Of a stretch of 64,000 nt of DNA, positions 46,267 through 52,810 are shown piece after piece. Position numbers and translations under genes: made by a program. How positions within the stretch are numbered: the stretch's first letter is position 1; each line of letters begins with the position of its first letter. The DNA lies in the NCBI RefSeq assembly GCF_003044565.1, contig NZ_POXG01000003.1, positions 310,001 through 374,000 of the forward strand. Reading direction: 5' to 3'. The notes under the pieces were generated by a model. It was given only the letters and a program-made list of their open reading frames with translations, searched no databases and had not been told where the DNA came from. Source of the stretch: Neisseria sicca (GTDB lineage: Bacteria; Pseudomonadota; Gammaproteobacteria; Burkholderiales; Neisseriaceae).

Positions 46267-47397
46267 TTATAGTTGTCGTAAGAATGCTTGAATAAATGCA
46301 ATCTTATCCAGTTCCGGCATGGCGTTGAACGCCTCGCGATGCTCGTGGATGTGGTCGATTAAGGGATAAAACTCTTCATCGACGTGGCGTTTGTCGAGCT
46401 TGCGTCCGATGTTGCCTTCGTTGCTTCGTCCCAGAAACTTGGAAATCAGGTAATACGGCGATTTGAGTTTGAACAGCATTTCGCCGGTTTGGGCATCAAA
46501 CACCATAAAACCTTCGTGTTCCACGTTTTTCAGACGACCTTTCAGCTCCCCGAACGTGATGTTTTTCAGCGTTTCGGGGCGGCGGATGCCGTATTGTTTG
46601 CCGATTTCGTCCAATTCGGCTTCGCCAAACTGACGGCCTGTCGCCACGTCGATGCAGCCGATTAGGGTTTCACCCAATTCTTCGCGGATGATGTGGATAT
46701 CTTTCGCGTCTGTGATTTCAAACAAAAAAGTATGGTTCGGATAAGCGCGGAACAGGGTTTCGTATTGCGCGCAGTGTGCGGCGGTCATGTCTGCAAACGC
46801 GCTATCAAGCGAACCGGTGGTCGAATACAGCACTTTGCCGTCAAACGCCGCGCCGTGGGACGGATGGTCGTCTGAAAGCGAGACGAAAGTGCAGCAGCCG
46901 AGGAAGCCGTTCACTTTTACCACTGCATCCACCAATCGCTCGTCGCCGACGCGGATTGGATAACGGCTGCCTTTGGCAATACGCTCCGAGTAATTGAACA
47001 CTTTTTTAAACGGGCGCACTATGATGCGGTTGTGCGCGTCGATAATCAAACCGCGCATTTCCAGCAGCGCATCGTCGAAGCGGTTGTCGTAGAACACGCT
47101 GCGGGCGTATTTCAACACGCGCAATTCGGGATAACGCTTGGACGCTTTGGCGGTAAAGTTGCGGCTGCCGTGTTGCAGATAATTTTCGGTTACGAAGGTT
47201 TGCTGTGCTTCGTCAAACGACAAGGATTGCTGCTCGAAAGCCTGCATTTGTTTGATTTTTTCCAGCTGTTCCGCGCTGGCGGGCTGCATGGCTTCGACGT
47301 GGATTTCGTTTGCCACGCGGTTTTGGTTCAGCTTGATATACGCCGCCAACACGTCATACTCTTTCACGCCGTGCAGGTTGGGATAGAAATTGTGCAT
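46267..47397 (-). CDS. T4 Rnl1-type RNA ligase
   Basis: This ORF encodes an ATP-dependent RNA ligase of the Rnl1 class. It has ALLEMRGLIID and IIVRPFKKVFNYSE upstream of the nucleotidyl-Lys motif I (VVKVNGFLG, Lys161), motif III-like TFLFEITDAKD, motif IV EGFMVFD (residues 295-301) and motif V LFKLKSPYY. It would seal 5'-phosphate to 3'-OH RNA ends, for example after anticodon cleavage. The first roughly 35 residues look like the end of the upstream kinase, not ligase; the real start is probably within or before the frame change at 47423-47430. It is the last repair gene of the leftward operon. Confidence 0.88.
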   Translation of the reverse strand: MHNFYPNLHGVKEYDVLAAYIKLNQNRVANEIHVEAMQPASAEQLEKIKQMQAFEQQSLSFDEAQQTFVTENYLQHGSRNFTAKASKRYPELRVLKYARSVFYDNRFDDALLEMRGLIIDAHNRIIVRPFKKVFNYSERIAKGSRYPIRVGDERLVDAVVKVNGFLGCCTFVSLSDDHPSHGAAFDGKVLYSTTGSLDSAFADMTAAHCAQYETLFRAYPNHTFLFEITDAKDIHIIREELGETLIGCIDVATGRQFGEAELDEIGKQYGIRRPETLKNITFGELKGRLKNVEHEGFMVFDAQTGEMLFKLKSPYYLISKFLGRSNEGNIGRKLDKRHVDEEFYPLIDHIHEHREAFNAMPELDKIAFIQAFLRQL

Positions 47398-47413
47398 ACG
47401 ATAGATTTCTGTT

Positions 47414-47746
47414 TCAAAACCGCTTTTTTTTCGCCAAATCCAACAAGTGGCGGCAACGCGAAGCTTTTTGGTTGGTGTTGGAATGGATGATTAAAATGTT
47501 GCGGTTCGGATTTTGGCGACCGATTTTTAAGGTTTCGGTCATCAAGGCATTGCCGCGCTTTTGCGCCTTATCCACCGCCTCGCCCGACCAGCGGTACACG
47601 CCGTTTTCATCGGTCATGAACAAGTCGTTTTCAATACGGACGATTTCGGCATCACGGTACTTCGCTTTAAATTCGGCGGCTTTTTGTTCGGCGAAAGTCG
47701 ATTTTCCCGAACCTTGGTGTCCGCGGATTAAGATGAATTTTTGCAT
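47414..47746 (-). CDS. P-loop polynucleotide kinase-like protein, C-terminus shifted out of frame
   Basis: The 110-residue ORF has Walker A (IRGHQGSGKSTFAEQ), a VRIENDLFM segment with an acidic residue, and LIIHSNTNQKASRCRHLLDL, as in small RNA/DNA 5'-kinases. It then runs into AAAAAAAA and stops (KKKRF). Removing one A gives LAKKSGFETEIYRMHNFYPN, the expected kinase ending, and continues in frame into the ligase. So kinase and ligase were probably one fusion of about 492 residues, or the tract switches between forms. A 3'-phosphatase domain is not present. Confidence 0.8.
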   Translation of the reverse strand: MQKFILIRGHQGSGKSTFAEQKAAEFKAKYRDAEIVRIENDLFMTDENGVYRWSGEAVDKAQKRGNALMTETLKIGRQNPNRNILIIHSNTNQKASRCRHLLDLAKKKRF

Positions 47747-47772
47747 GGTGTTTGGTTTCCTTATTTGGATTT

Positions 47773-48351
47773 TCAGACGACGTTTGTCGTAGGAGGTCGT
47801 CTGAAAACAATACGGGCGATTTCCTTATTGATTTCTTCCGCCAGCAAACGGACGGGATAACTTTGCCAATCGGGATAACGGCGGCTGTGATAACAATGCC
47901 AATAGTTGCGGATACGGTCTTTCTGCTTTTGCCAATAAAGCGGGTTGTCAGCGAAAAAGCGTGCCAGAGCCGCGGCGTTGTTTTCGAAAAATACGGCAAC
48001 GTCAAATTGTATCGGCAAAACGTATTCGCCGAGCAACTGTGCGGCAAAAGGCAGGACGAACTCAGGCTGTCTGGCGGCGAGCAGCGGTTTGAAATATCGT
48101 TCGCGGACATGACCGTCGTGATGGCGGGTGTTTAGGCAGTGTGCCATCAGTTGCCGAATCTCGTTCCCTGTCGGATGAAAAACAACATATTGTCGGCTGA
48201 CGAGACGGATTGTCTGTCCGTCTGAAACAACGGTTTCCCCTTGGCGGACGGGCAAGCGGCTGCGGTAGGGCTGCTGCAAAATCAGCGTTTCCGCTTCATG
48301 CCGCAAGGTCGCGGGAAAGGTTTCAATCCGGACAAGTTCGTCAGCATTCAT
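47773..48351 (-). CDS. Unknown protein in the RNA-repair operon
   Basis: I do not recognise this 192-residue protein. It is rich in Arg, His and aromatics, with FHPTGNEIRQLMAHCLNTRH and NYWHCYHSRRYPDWQSYPVR as the most striking parts, and a possible RNA-contacting character. It lies between rsr and the kinase in the same direction. Because the visible kinase lacks an end-healing phosphatase, this gene is a candidate for that activity, but no known catalytic motif supports it. Confidence 0.7.
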   Translation of the reverse strand: MNADELVRIETFPATLRHEAETLILQQPYRSRLPVRQGETVVSDGQTIRLVSRQYVVFHPTGNEIRQLMAHCLNTRHHDGHVRERYFKPLLAARQPEFVLPFAAQLLGEYVLPIQFDVAVFFENNAAALARFFADNPLYWQKQKDRIRNYWHCYHSRRYPDWQSYPVRLLAEEINKEIARIVFRRPPTTNVV

Positions 48352-48377
48352 GTTTGCCACTCAATCTTTTACCGGTA

Positions 48378-48418
48378 AGGTCGTCTGAAAACGTTGCCAC
48401 CTTATTTTCAGACGACCC
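48378..48418 (-). terminator. Inverted DUS pair between rsr and the next gene
   Basis: AGGTCGTCTGAAAA and TTTTCAGACGACC form a hairpin in the 72-base gap. It may reduce transcription from the Y-RNA/rsr part into the kinase/ligase part. Confidence 0.6.
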
Positions 48419-48423
48419 CTTAG

Positions 48424-49992
48424 CTAATTTACCGCCGCCAGCTCGGTTTTCTCAATCTCTTCCACCCAGAAATCCGCGCCCATACCTTGCTCGGCGAACA
48501 AGCCGATGAGCGTGAACACTTGGTCGGAGAAGCCGCCGATGTTCAAGATGTCGCGGCGGTTTTGCGCCTGTGCGGTGGTGTAGGGCTGGATGTCCAAGCA
48601 GACGAGTTTGGCTTCGGGGCAGCGTTGTTTCAGGATGTCCCATTCCTTCATCAGGCCGGTTTTGCAGCCCCAATGTTGTTCGCGGTCTGCCCAGCTTTCG
48701 TTGTCAGATACGATGACGACCAAGTCCACATCGGCTTTTTCGCGGTTCAGCATGGCGAGCGGTGCGCTGCATGCCGTTCCGCCGCCGCCGATATTGGCGA
48801 GTTTTTGGGCGTTGGTCATGATGCTGTCGCGCGGGTTGAGCTGCACGTTTACCGTGATTCGTTCAAACGGTATTACGCGGGCTTTCGGGTTGGTGCGCAA
48901 CATGGCGGCGGAGACGAGTGCGGCGATGTCGATGCAGCGGGTTTTGCTGGTTGCGCTGCCGCGATAGCCGGTAGCCGAGCTGTGCATGGAGCCGGAGACA
49001 TCCGGGCAAACCACGACTTTGCCTCGGATGGCCGGTACGTTTTGTACGGCGGTTTCCATCGCGTCTTGCAGCGCTTCGCAGATTTCAAACGGCATCTTTT
49101 CGGATGTCGCCTGATACGCGGTCAGCAATTGGTAAGGCAGGACGCGGGCGCGGCGGATGGCGGTTTTGTCGCGCAGTTTTTCTGCCACCATTTTGATGTT
49201 TTTGCTTTTCGCAAACACATCGTGGCGCAGGAAAGTGTTCAGGTTTTGGCGAACCTGCTGCCATGAGCCGTTGCGGGCGATTTGCGCCCAGTCGCCGCTG
49301 TTCAATTCCAAGGCAGTGAGCATTTGGAAGGGAACGTCGGGCAATGCGCCTTGGCGGCTTTGCTTGTAGTCTTCAAAGGCGCGGGTAATGGGCGGCAATG
49401 CTTCGCGGTCGTACGGTTTGCCGATAAGCCACGCAAACCAGGTGGCACGCCATGCTTCACGCGGTTTGGGATGCACCATTTTGACCACATCCGCCAGCGA
49501 CGGAGCATTGCCGATAGCGGCGTTCAACAGTTGTTTTTCGGTAGCGGTCAAAAGCCAGGTCTGCATCAGTTTTTTCGGACGGTTGCCGAAGGATTTTCTG
49601 CCGACCGCGCCGCTGCGGATGATTTGCGCGAAGTTGCGCAACATTTTACCGTTGTCCGCTACTTGGTCGAACACGCGGGCAAGCATGTTCACGTCTTTTT
49701 GCGCCAACACGGCAAGCAACAGCGCGGGCATGTCTTTCATGAAGCCTTTTTGACGGGCATACACGGCGGTTTTGGCGATAAACTCGGCATCCAGGTTTTC
49801 TGCCAATTCCAATACTTGCTCAAGCTGGTCTTGCGCATCGGTGTAGTAGGTGCTGTTCAGGCAGCCGGTGGCGGCAAGTTGGGCGAGCTGTTGTTTGGGT
49901 GTCAGCGTGTAGGCGATGCCGCCTGCTTCGTTGCGGGTGTCGGCAGCGGTCAAACGGGTTTTAAGTGATTGGAACAAGGTGGTGTTAGCCAT
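48424..49992 (-). CDS. rsr: TROVE-domain RNA-binding protein, bacterial Ro60 orthologue (Rsr)
   Basis: Rsr is a ring-shaped protein that binds Y RNAs and damaged or misfolded RNA and can tether exoribonucleases. The 522-residue protein has TROVE HEAT-like helices (residues 10-320; FIAKTAVYARQKGFMKDMPA, NFAQIIRSGAVGRKSFG). A C-terminal vWA domain has a complete MIDAS (CPDVSGSMHSSA, Asp331-x-Ser333-x-Ser335; then GGGGTACSAPL and VIVSDNESW). AAAGGA precedes the ATG. It lies directly downstream of two Y-RNA-like elements and is predicted to belong to a sigma-54 operon. Confidence 0.95.
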   Translation of the reverse strand: MANTTLFQSLKTRLTAADTRNEAGGIAYTLTPKQQLAQLAATGCLNSTYYTDAQDQLEQVLELAENLDAEFIAKTAVYARQKGFMKDMPALLLAVLAQKDVNMLARVFDQVADNGKMLRNFAQIIRSGAVGRKSFGNRPKKLMQTWLLTATEKQLLNAAIGNAPSLADVVKMVHPKPREAWRATWFAWLIGKPYDREALPPITRAFEDYKQSRQGALPDVPFQMLTALELNSGDWAQIARNGSWQQVRQNLNTFLRHDVFAKSKNIKMVAEKLRDKTAIRRARVLPYQLLTAYQATSEKMPFEICEALQDAMETAVQNVPAIRGKVVVCPDVSGSMHSSATGYRGSATSKTRCIDIAALVSAAMLRTNPKARVIPFERITVNVQLNPRDSIMTNAQKLANIGGGGTACSAPLAMLNREKADVDLVVIVSDNESWADREQHWGCKTGLMKEWDILKQRCPEAKLVCLDIQPYTTAQAQNRRDILNIGGFSDQVFTLIGLFAEQGMGADFWVEEIEKTELAAVN

Positions 49993-50076
49993 TTTTCATT
50001 TCCTTTCGTGTTGTTGTTTTTGGGTGGTCTGATGTTTTAGCTTTATAAAAGCAGTGTTTTCAGACGACCTCGAATG

Positions 50077-50164
50077 GGTGGCAACGCAGCGGCTAATATT
50101 TGAAGAGATACGGTTTTTTAACGTGGAAGGTTAATGTAATCCCTTCAGGCATCCGCCTGTCGCC
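50077..50164 (-). ncRNA. Y-RNA-like element F
   Basis: On the minus strand the 5' end GGCGACAGGCGG pairs with CCGCTGCGTTGCC. The conserved ATGCC faces AATATTAG as an internal loop, and TGAAGGGAT pairs with ATCTCTTCA over 9 bp. The terminal loop contains a TTAAC/GTTAA hairpin and no tRNA-like arm. It ends 85 bases before the rsr start. Confidence 0.7.
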
Positions 50165-50166
50165 GT

Positions 50167-50264
50167 AAAAGGGGGAGGGAGCGGCTAGGCTGTGGCAGGA
50201 TTCCTGCTTCGTATTATTAGTACGACGATTGTTTATCCAATGTAATCCTGCCGGCATCCGCCCG
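50167..50264 (-). ncRNA. Y-RNA-like element E
   Basis: 98 nt. CGGGCGG-ATGCC-GGCAGGATT pairs with AATCCTGCC-ACAGCCTAG-CCGCTCCC, followed by T residues. Its 5' strand is identical to that of element C. The apical part (about 40 nt) lacks a T arm. It overlaps the last codons of the gene ending at 50233, and element F begins two bases later. Confidence 0.75.
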
Positions 50265-50646
50265 TAAAACTTGTAAATATTGGTTTTAACTTCATTGAAG
50301 CTGTACTTTCAGACGACCTTTCGCTTTCAATCATGCAGCGGATACATGCCTGCCGCACATAGGCTTTGCGGTCGTCTGAAAGACGCAGTACAAGCATGCT
50401 TCCATAGCCGAACAGAAAATCTGTTTCTTTGCCCTGCGCCGTGCCGAGTATTTCGGCTTGGCGGAAGGTGCGGCCGTCTGAAAGTGCGATGTCGTAACGG
50501 CAGCCTTCCTTTATCAAACTGCATTCCGCTTCGGGAAAAGTCTGTTCCCGCCAAGCCTGCTCGCGTTTGCGGCTGCGGCTGTTTTGGAACGACCCGCAAA
50601 CCAGAGTTGAAAAAACGATGACGCCGATGATTAACCAAGTGTTCAT
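50233..50646 (-). CDS. Hypothetical membrane-anchored protein
   Basis: I do not recognise this 137-residue protein. It has an N-terminal helix (WLIIGVIVFSTLVCG), a basic stretch (SRSRKREQAW) and a domain with YDIALSDGRTFRQAEILGTA. The last dozen codons (TGGCRQDYIG) are simply the translated start of Y-RNA element E, so the ancestral stop was probably elsewhere or the element arrived later. Confidence 0.6.
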   Translation of the reverse strand: MNTWLIIGVIVFSTLVCGSFQNSRSRKREQAWREQTFPEAECSLIKEGCRYDIALSDGRTFRQAEILGTAQGKETDFLFGYGSMLVLRLSDDRKAYVRQACIRCMIESERSSESTASMKLKPIFTSFTGGCRQDYIG

Positions 50647-50672
50647 ATCTATTCCTTAAAGGCGGCTCAGTT

Positions 50673-51125
50673 TCAGGTAGCCTTTTTTGGAAAAGGATGT
50701 TCTACCCATCTTTCCAAATATTCTTTTTCGCCGATATTCAGATAAATATCTTCTAAAATCAGACGGATGTTTTCCGCCAATTCATACCGGGCCACTTTGC
50801 CGTGCCATAAGGTTTGTTGTGGACTGCGATTGAAGTTGAAACTGAAAAACCAGTCGTCTGAATAAATCAGCCTCACTTCGGCTTCGTTGCTTTGTTCGGC
50901 TGCAGATACCAGTAAGGTCAGTTCGCCGGGTTCGTCTAAAAACAGGACTTTCGCCTCAGTAATGCTGCCGCCGCTTTGCAGAGCAATTGCTAAATCACAT
51001 AAATCTTTCAGCGAATCATGCAGATAGGAAACAGCCTGTTGATAGTTCTCTTCGCCATATTTCACGGTAACGTTTGCCCAGCCTGCATCGTGCAGCTGAT
51101 AGGCGATATGGAATGATTCGGTCAT
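50673..51125 (-). CDS. Hypothetical cytosolic protein
   Basis: I do not recognise this 150-residue acidic protein. It reads MTESFHIAYQLHDAGWANVT at the start and has VLFLDEPGELTLLVSAAEQ and ELAENIRLILEDIYLNIGEK. Upstream in-frame codons to 51182 run into Y-RNA element D, so the ATG at 51125 is chosen. Its place between two Y-RNA groups may be fortuitous. Confidence 0.62.
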   Translation of the reverse strand: MTESFHIAYQLHDAGWANVTVKYGEENYQQAVSYLHDSLKDLCDLAIALQSGGSITEAKVLFLDEPGELTLLVSAAEQSNEAEVRLIYSDDWFFSFNFNRSPQQTLWHGKVARYELAENIRLILEDIYLNIGEKEYLERWVEHPFPKKAT

Positions 51126-51163
51126 GGCTATGCCTCCTTCAGGTCGTCTGAAAGTATCGATAA

Positions 51164-51295
51164 GGTGCAGTACGGCAAACAACGAGTTTTTGGAAACGCC
51201 TTATTGCTCTAACCGACTGAGCTACCCGCCGAAAGCGGGGCAGGACTCGAACCTGCGACGGATGTAGTTTCCAAGGCATTTGTCTGCCATACTGC
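51164..51295 (-). ncRNA. Y-RNA-like element D with permuted tRNA-like module
   Basis: About 132 nt. GCAGTATGGCAGACAA pairs over 16 bp with TTGTTTGCCGTACTGC, then ATGCC/AAACTCG loop, then GGAAAC/GTTTCC. Inside, in order: T arm GCAGGTTCGAGTCCTGC, acceptor-like hairpin CCCGC-TTTCG-GCGGG, then a D arm TAGCTCAGTCGGTTAGAGCA. This is a tRNA with the acceptor end closed and the anticodon arm replaced by the Y stem, i.e. a circular permutation. Element C ends one base before it. Confidence 0.85.
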
Positions 51296-51296
51296 G

Positions 51297-51394
51297 AAAA
51301 AGGTGGGCGGCTAGATTGGCAGGATTTACGCCGTTTCCGGCGGCGGGAATCGAACCCGCAATAACCGATCTGTAATCCTGCCGGCATCCGCCCG
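51297..51394 (-). ncRNA. Y-RNA-like element C
   Basis: 98 nt. CGGGCGG-ATGCC-GGCAGGATT pairs with AATCCTGCC-AATCTAG-CCGCCC and is followed by ACC and five T. The apical part has a T-arm-like hairpin GCGGGTTCGATTCCCGC and a short GCCG-GAAA-CGGC hairpin in place of the acceptor; no D arm is seen. Same length and stem as element E. Confidence 0.85.
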
Positions 51395-51401
51395 TAAGGG
51401 G

Positions 51402-51443
51402 TGGTACATCTGGCAACAAGAATGGTACATCTGGCAACAAGAA
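51402..51443. repeat. Two-copy 21-bp tandem repeat
   Basis: TGGTACATCTGGCAACAAGAA occurs twice head to tail (51402-51422, 51423-51443). The unit is the 3' strand of the outer stem of Y-RNA element B, so two alternative pairing partners exist for its 5' strand. Confidence 0.9.
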
Positions 51444-51570
51444 GTAGAGAAATTTTTACGCGCTCTATCCTCTGAGCTACTCTGCCATAGTTGGCGGCAG
51501 AGGCGGGATTCGAACCCGCGACCTCGAGCGTTGGCAGGCTGTAATTCCTCCGGCATTTGCCGAATGCACC
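51424..51570 (-). ncRNA. Y-RNA-like element B with permuted tRNA-like module
   Basis: About 147 nt. GGTGCAT and GGCAA pair with TTGCC and ATGTACC, ATGCC follows, and GAGGAATTAC pairs with GTAAAAATTTCTC. The centre holds T arm GCGGGTTCGAATCCCGC, then CTCTGCC plus GCCA, a 5-nt linker, then GGCAGAG, TAGCTCAGAGGATAGAGC. The acceptor strands are complementary but in reversed order, with a GCCA like a tRNA 3' end, so this is a nearly complete circularly permuted tRNA body. The 3' end may instead be at 51403. Confidence 0.85.
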
Positions 51571-51588
51571 TAAAACGGTTTTCATCGT

Positions 51589-51616
51589 AGGTCGTCTGAA
51601 AAGTTTCAGACGACCT
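51589..51616. terminator. Compact inverted DUS pair within the Y-RNA array
   Basis: AGGTCGTCTGAA and TTCAGACGACCT are four bases apart, between elements G and B. It may act as a processing or attenuation hairpin. Confidence 0.6.
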
Positions 51617-51633
51617 TGAGTGATCAAGCGATA

Positions 51634-51682
51634 CAGCAAGCCATCAACCATTCAGGGGAACAAGGCTGGCATTTGCCTGCTG
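51634..51682 (-). ncRNA. Possible minimal Y-RNA-like element G
   Basis: 49 nt. CAGCAGGC pairs with GCTTGCTG over 8 bp, with AAATGCC and GATG opposite each other and a weak AGCC/GGTT inner stem. It resembles the other elements in plan but is short and has an alternative fold, so it is the least certain. Confidence 0.4.
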
Positions 51683-51688
51683 AATCAG

Positions 51689-51786
51689 AAAAGGTGGGCG
51701 ACTAGAGAAACAAGACGTCAACGCCTATTAGGCGAGTCAGGAATCGAACCTGCAGAACCACTGTAGTCTTGTCGGCATTCGCCCTG
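51689..51786 (-). ncRNA. Y-RNA-like element A
   Basis: 98 nt, like C and E. GGGCGA-ATGCC-GACAAGAC pairs with GTCTTGTT-TCTCTAG-TCGCCC, then ACC and four T. The apical part has a T-arm-like hairpin (CAGGTTCGATTCCTG) and a CGCC-TAATA-GGCG hairpin where the acceptor would be. Element H ends one base upstream. Confidence 0.82.
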
Positions 51787-51787
51787 T

Positions 51788-51864
51788 AACGACACAACAG
51801 CTAAAAATTCACGGAAAATTCTTTCCTATAGAACTGTATTTCCCGCAGCATCTGCTGCATCGTT
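51788..51864 (-). ncRNA. Y-RNA-like element H, first of the array
   Basis: 77 nt. AACGATGCAGCAG pairs with CTGTTGTGTCGTT over 13 bp (three wobbles). ATGCTGC and GTGAATTTTTAG form the internal loop, and GGGAAA pairs with TTTTCC. There is no tRNA-like arm. Its 5' end falls within about 3 bases of the start predicted from the sigma-54 promoter. Confidence 0.72.
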
Positions 51865-51878
51865 ACATTTACAACACA

Positions 51879-51893
51879 GCCAACAGCGTGCCA
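51879..51893 (-). promoter_or_regulatory. Sigma-54 promoter of the Y-RNA/rsr/ligase operon
   Basis: The minus strand reads TTGGCACGCTGTTGGCT. The -24 block TGGCACG is exact and GG and GC are 10 bases apart as required; the -12 block is TGGC rather than TTGC. The predicted start is about 51867, at the 5' end of element H. The RtcR gene, a sigma-54 activator, is in the same island. RtcR-binding sites should lie in the 51.90-52.04 kb gap, which is AT-rich and otherwise has no recognised feature. Confidence 0.78.
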
Positions 51894-52041
51894 ACGATAA
51901 AAAAATTTCAAAATTAATTTTTAATTTATTGAATATAAAGAAAATATATTTTAACGTGGTCTTTTACGGCAAAAAGAGTAGAATACTGGAAAATATATTT
52001 ATAGATAGATTTATAGAAAATAAGATATTTAAGGAGACGCG

Positions 52042-52797
52042 ATGCGATTCGACGATTTGGACAAACGCCTGCGGCAATACGAAACAGCTTATGATTTCTG
52101 CGTGCCGCAGGAAAATTTCATTGTAGTGCGCTTGGACGGACGCGGCTTTACGCGGTTGACCAAGGAAATTTGGCAGTTTGAAGCACCCTTTGACATCCGT
52201 TTTCGCGATTTGATGGCGCACACCGTCCGTCATTTGATGAAATGCGGTTTCAATGTGGCGTACGGCTATTCCGAAAGCGATGAGATTTCGTTGCTGCTGC
52301 GCCGCGACGACGATACTTTCAAACGCAAAACGCGCAAAATCATTTCGGTATTGGCGGGCGAAGCCAGCGCCGCCTTTTCGGTGGCACACGGGCAGCCCGC
52401 CGCTTTTGATGCCAGAGTTTGCGTTTTGCCGAATGAGAAACTGGTGGTCGATTACTTCCGCTGGCGGCATGAAGATGCGCACCGCAACGCACTCAATGCC
52501 CATTGTTATTGGATGCTGCGCAAGAAAGGCGAAAGTGTATCCCGAGCCACAGAAGCGGTCAGCGGTCTCACGCGCGCGCAGAAACATGATTTGCTGTTTG
52601 AACACAATATCAATTTCAACGAATTGCCCTCATGGCAGAAACGCGGCTTCGGCGTGTATTTTCAGACGACCTTGAAAGAGGGTTTCAATCCGCAAACCGG
52701 CGAAACCGTGCAGGTGGAACGCCAAATTTTACATACGGATTTCGAGCTGCCTTTGGGCGACGATTACGGCGCGTTTGTCTTGGAAAGAATCGTTTAG
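52042..52797 (+). CDS. Thg1-like protein (tRNA 3'-5' polymerase/guanylyltransferase family)
   Basis: The 251-residue protein belongs to the Thg1/TLP family, which adds nucleotides to RNA 5' ends in the 3'-5' direction and can rebuild truncated tRNA 5' ends. Metal-binding residues are in FIVVRLDGRGFTRL (Asp32) and YGYSESDEISLLLRR (Asp80, Glu81). The family continues with AGEASAAFS, FDARVCVLPNEKLVVDYFRW and RATEAVSGLTRAQKHDLLF. AAGGAG precedes the ATG. It diverges from the Y-RNA operon and leads the helicase and rtcR genes. Confidence 0.9.
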   Translation: MRFDDLDKRLRQYETAYDFCVPQENFIVVRLDGRGFTRLTKEIWQFEAPFDIRFRDLMAHTVRHLMKCGFNVAYGYSESDEISLLLRRDDDTFKRKTRKIISVLAGEASAAFSVAHGQPAAFDARVCVLPNEKLVVDYFRWRHEDAHRNALNAHCYWMLRKKGESVSRATEAVSGLTRAQKHDLLFEHNINFNELPSWQKRGFGVYFQTTLKEGFNPQTGETVQVERQILHTDFELPLGDDYGAFVLERIV

Positions 52798-52810
52798 AGG
52801 TCGTCTGAAA

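Noticed and set aside
47414..47440. Programmed -1 frameshifting at A-AAA-AAG (dnaX-like) to join kinase and ligase
   Set aside because: A -1 shift enters the third frame (AVLKQKSIVC). Joining requires loss of one A or a +1 shift, so the dnaX model does not fit.
50193..50208. Plus-strand TGGCAGGATTCCTGCT, a near sigma-54 match
   Set aside because: It is the palindromic stem top of Y-RNA element E and points right into the antisense of the operon, with no plus-strand gene to serve.
51139..51651. Minus-strand ORFs across the Y-RNA array (including others at 51222-51440 and 51326-51556)
   Set aside because: They translate structured RNA elements (repeated GGCRQDY is the AUGCC stem strand), have no ribosome binding sites, and overlap one another in different frames.
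51957..51970. Plus-strand TGGTCTTTTACGGC as a sigma-54 promoter for the Thg1-like gene
   Set aside because: GG and GC are one base too close and the -24 block is poor.
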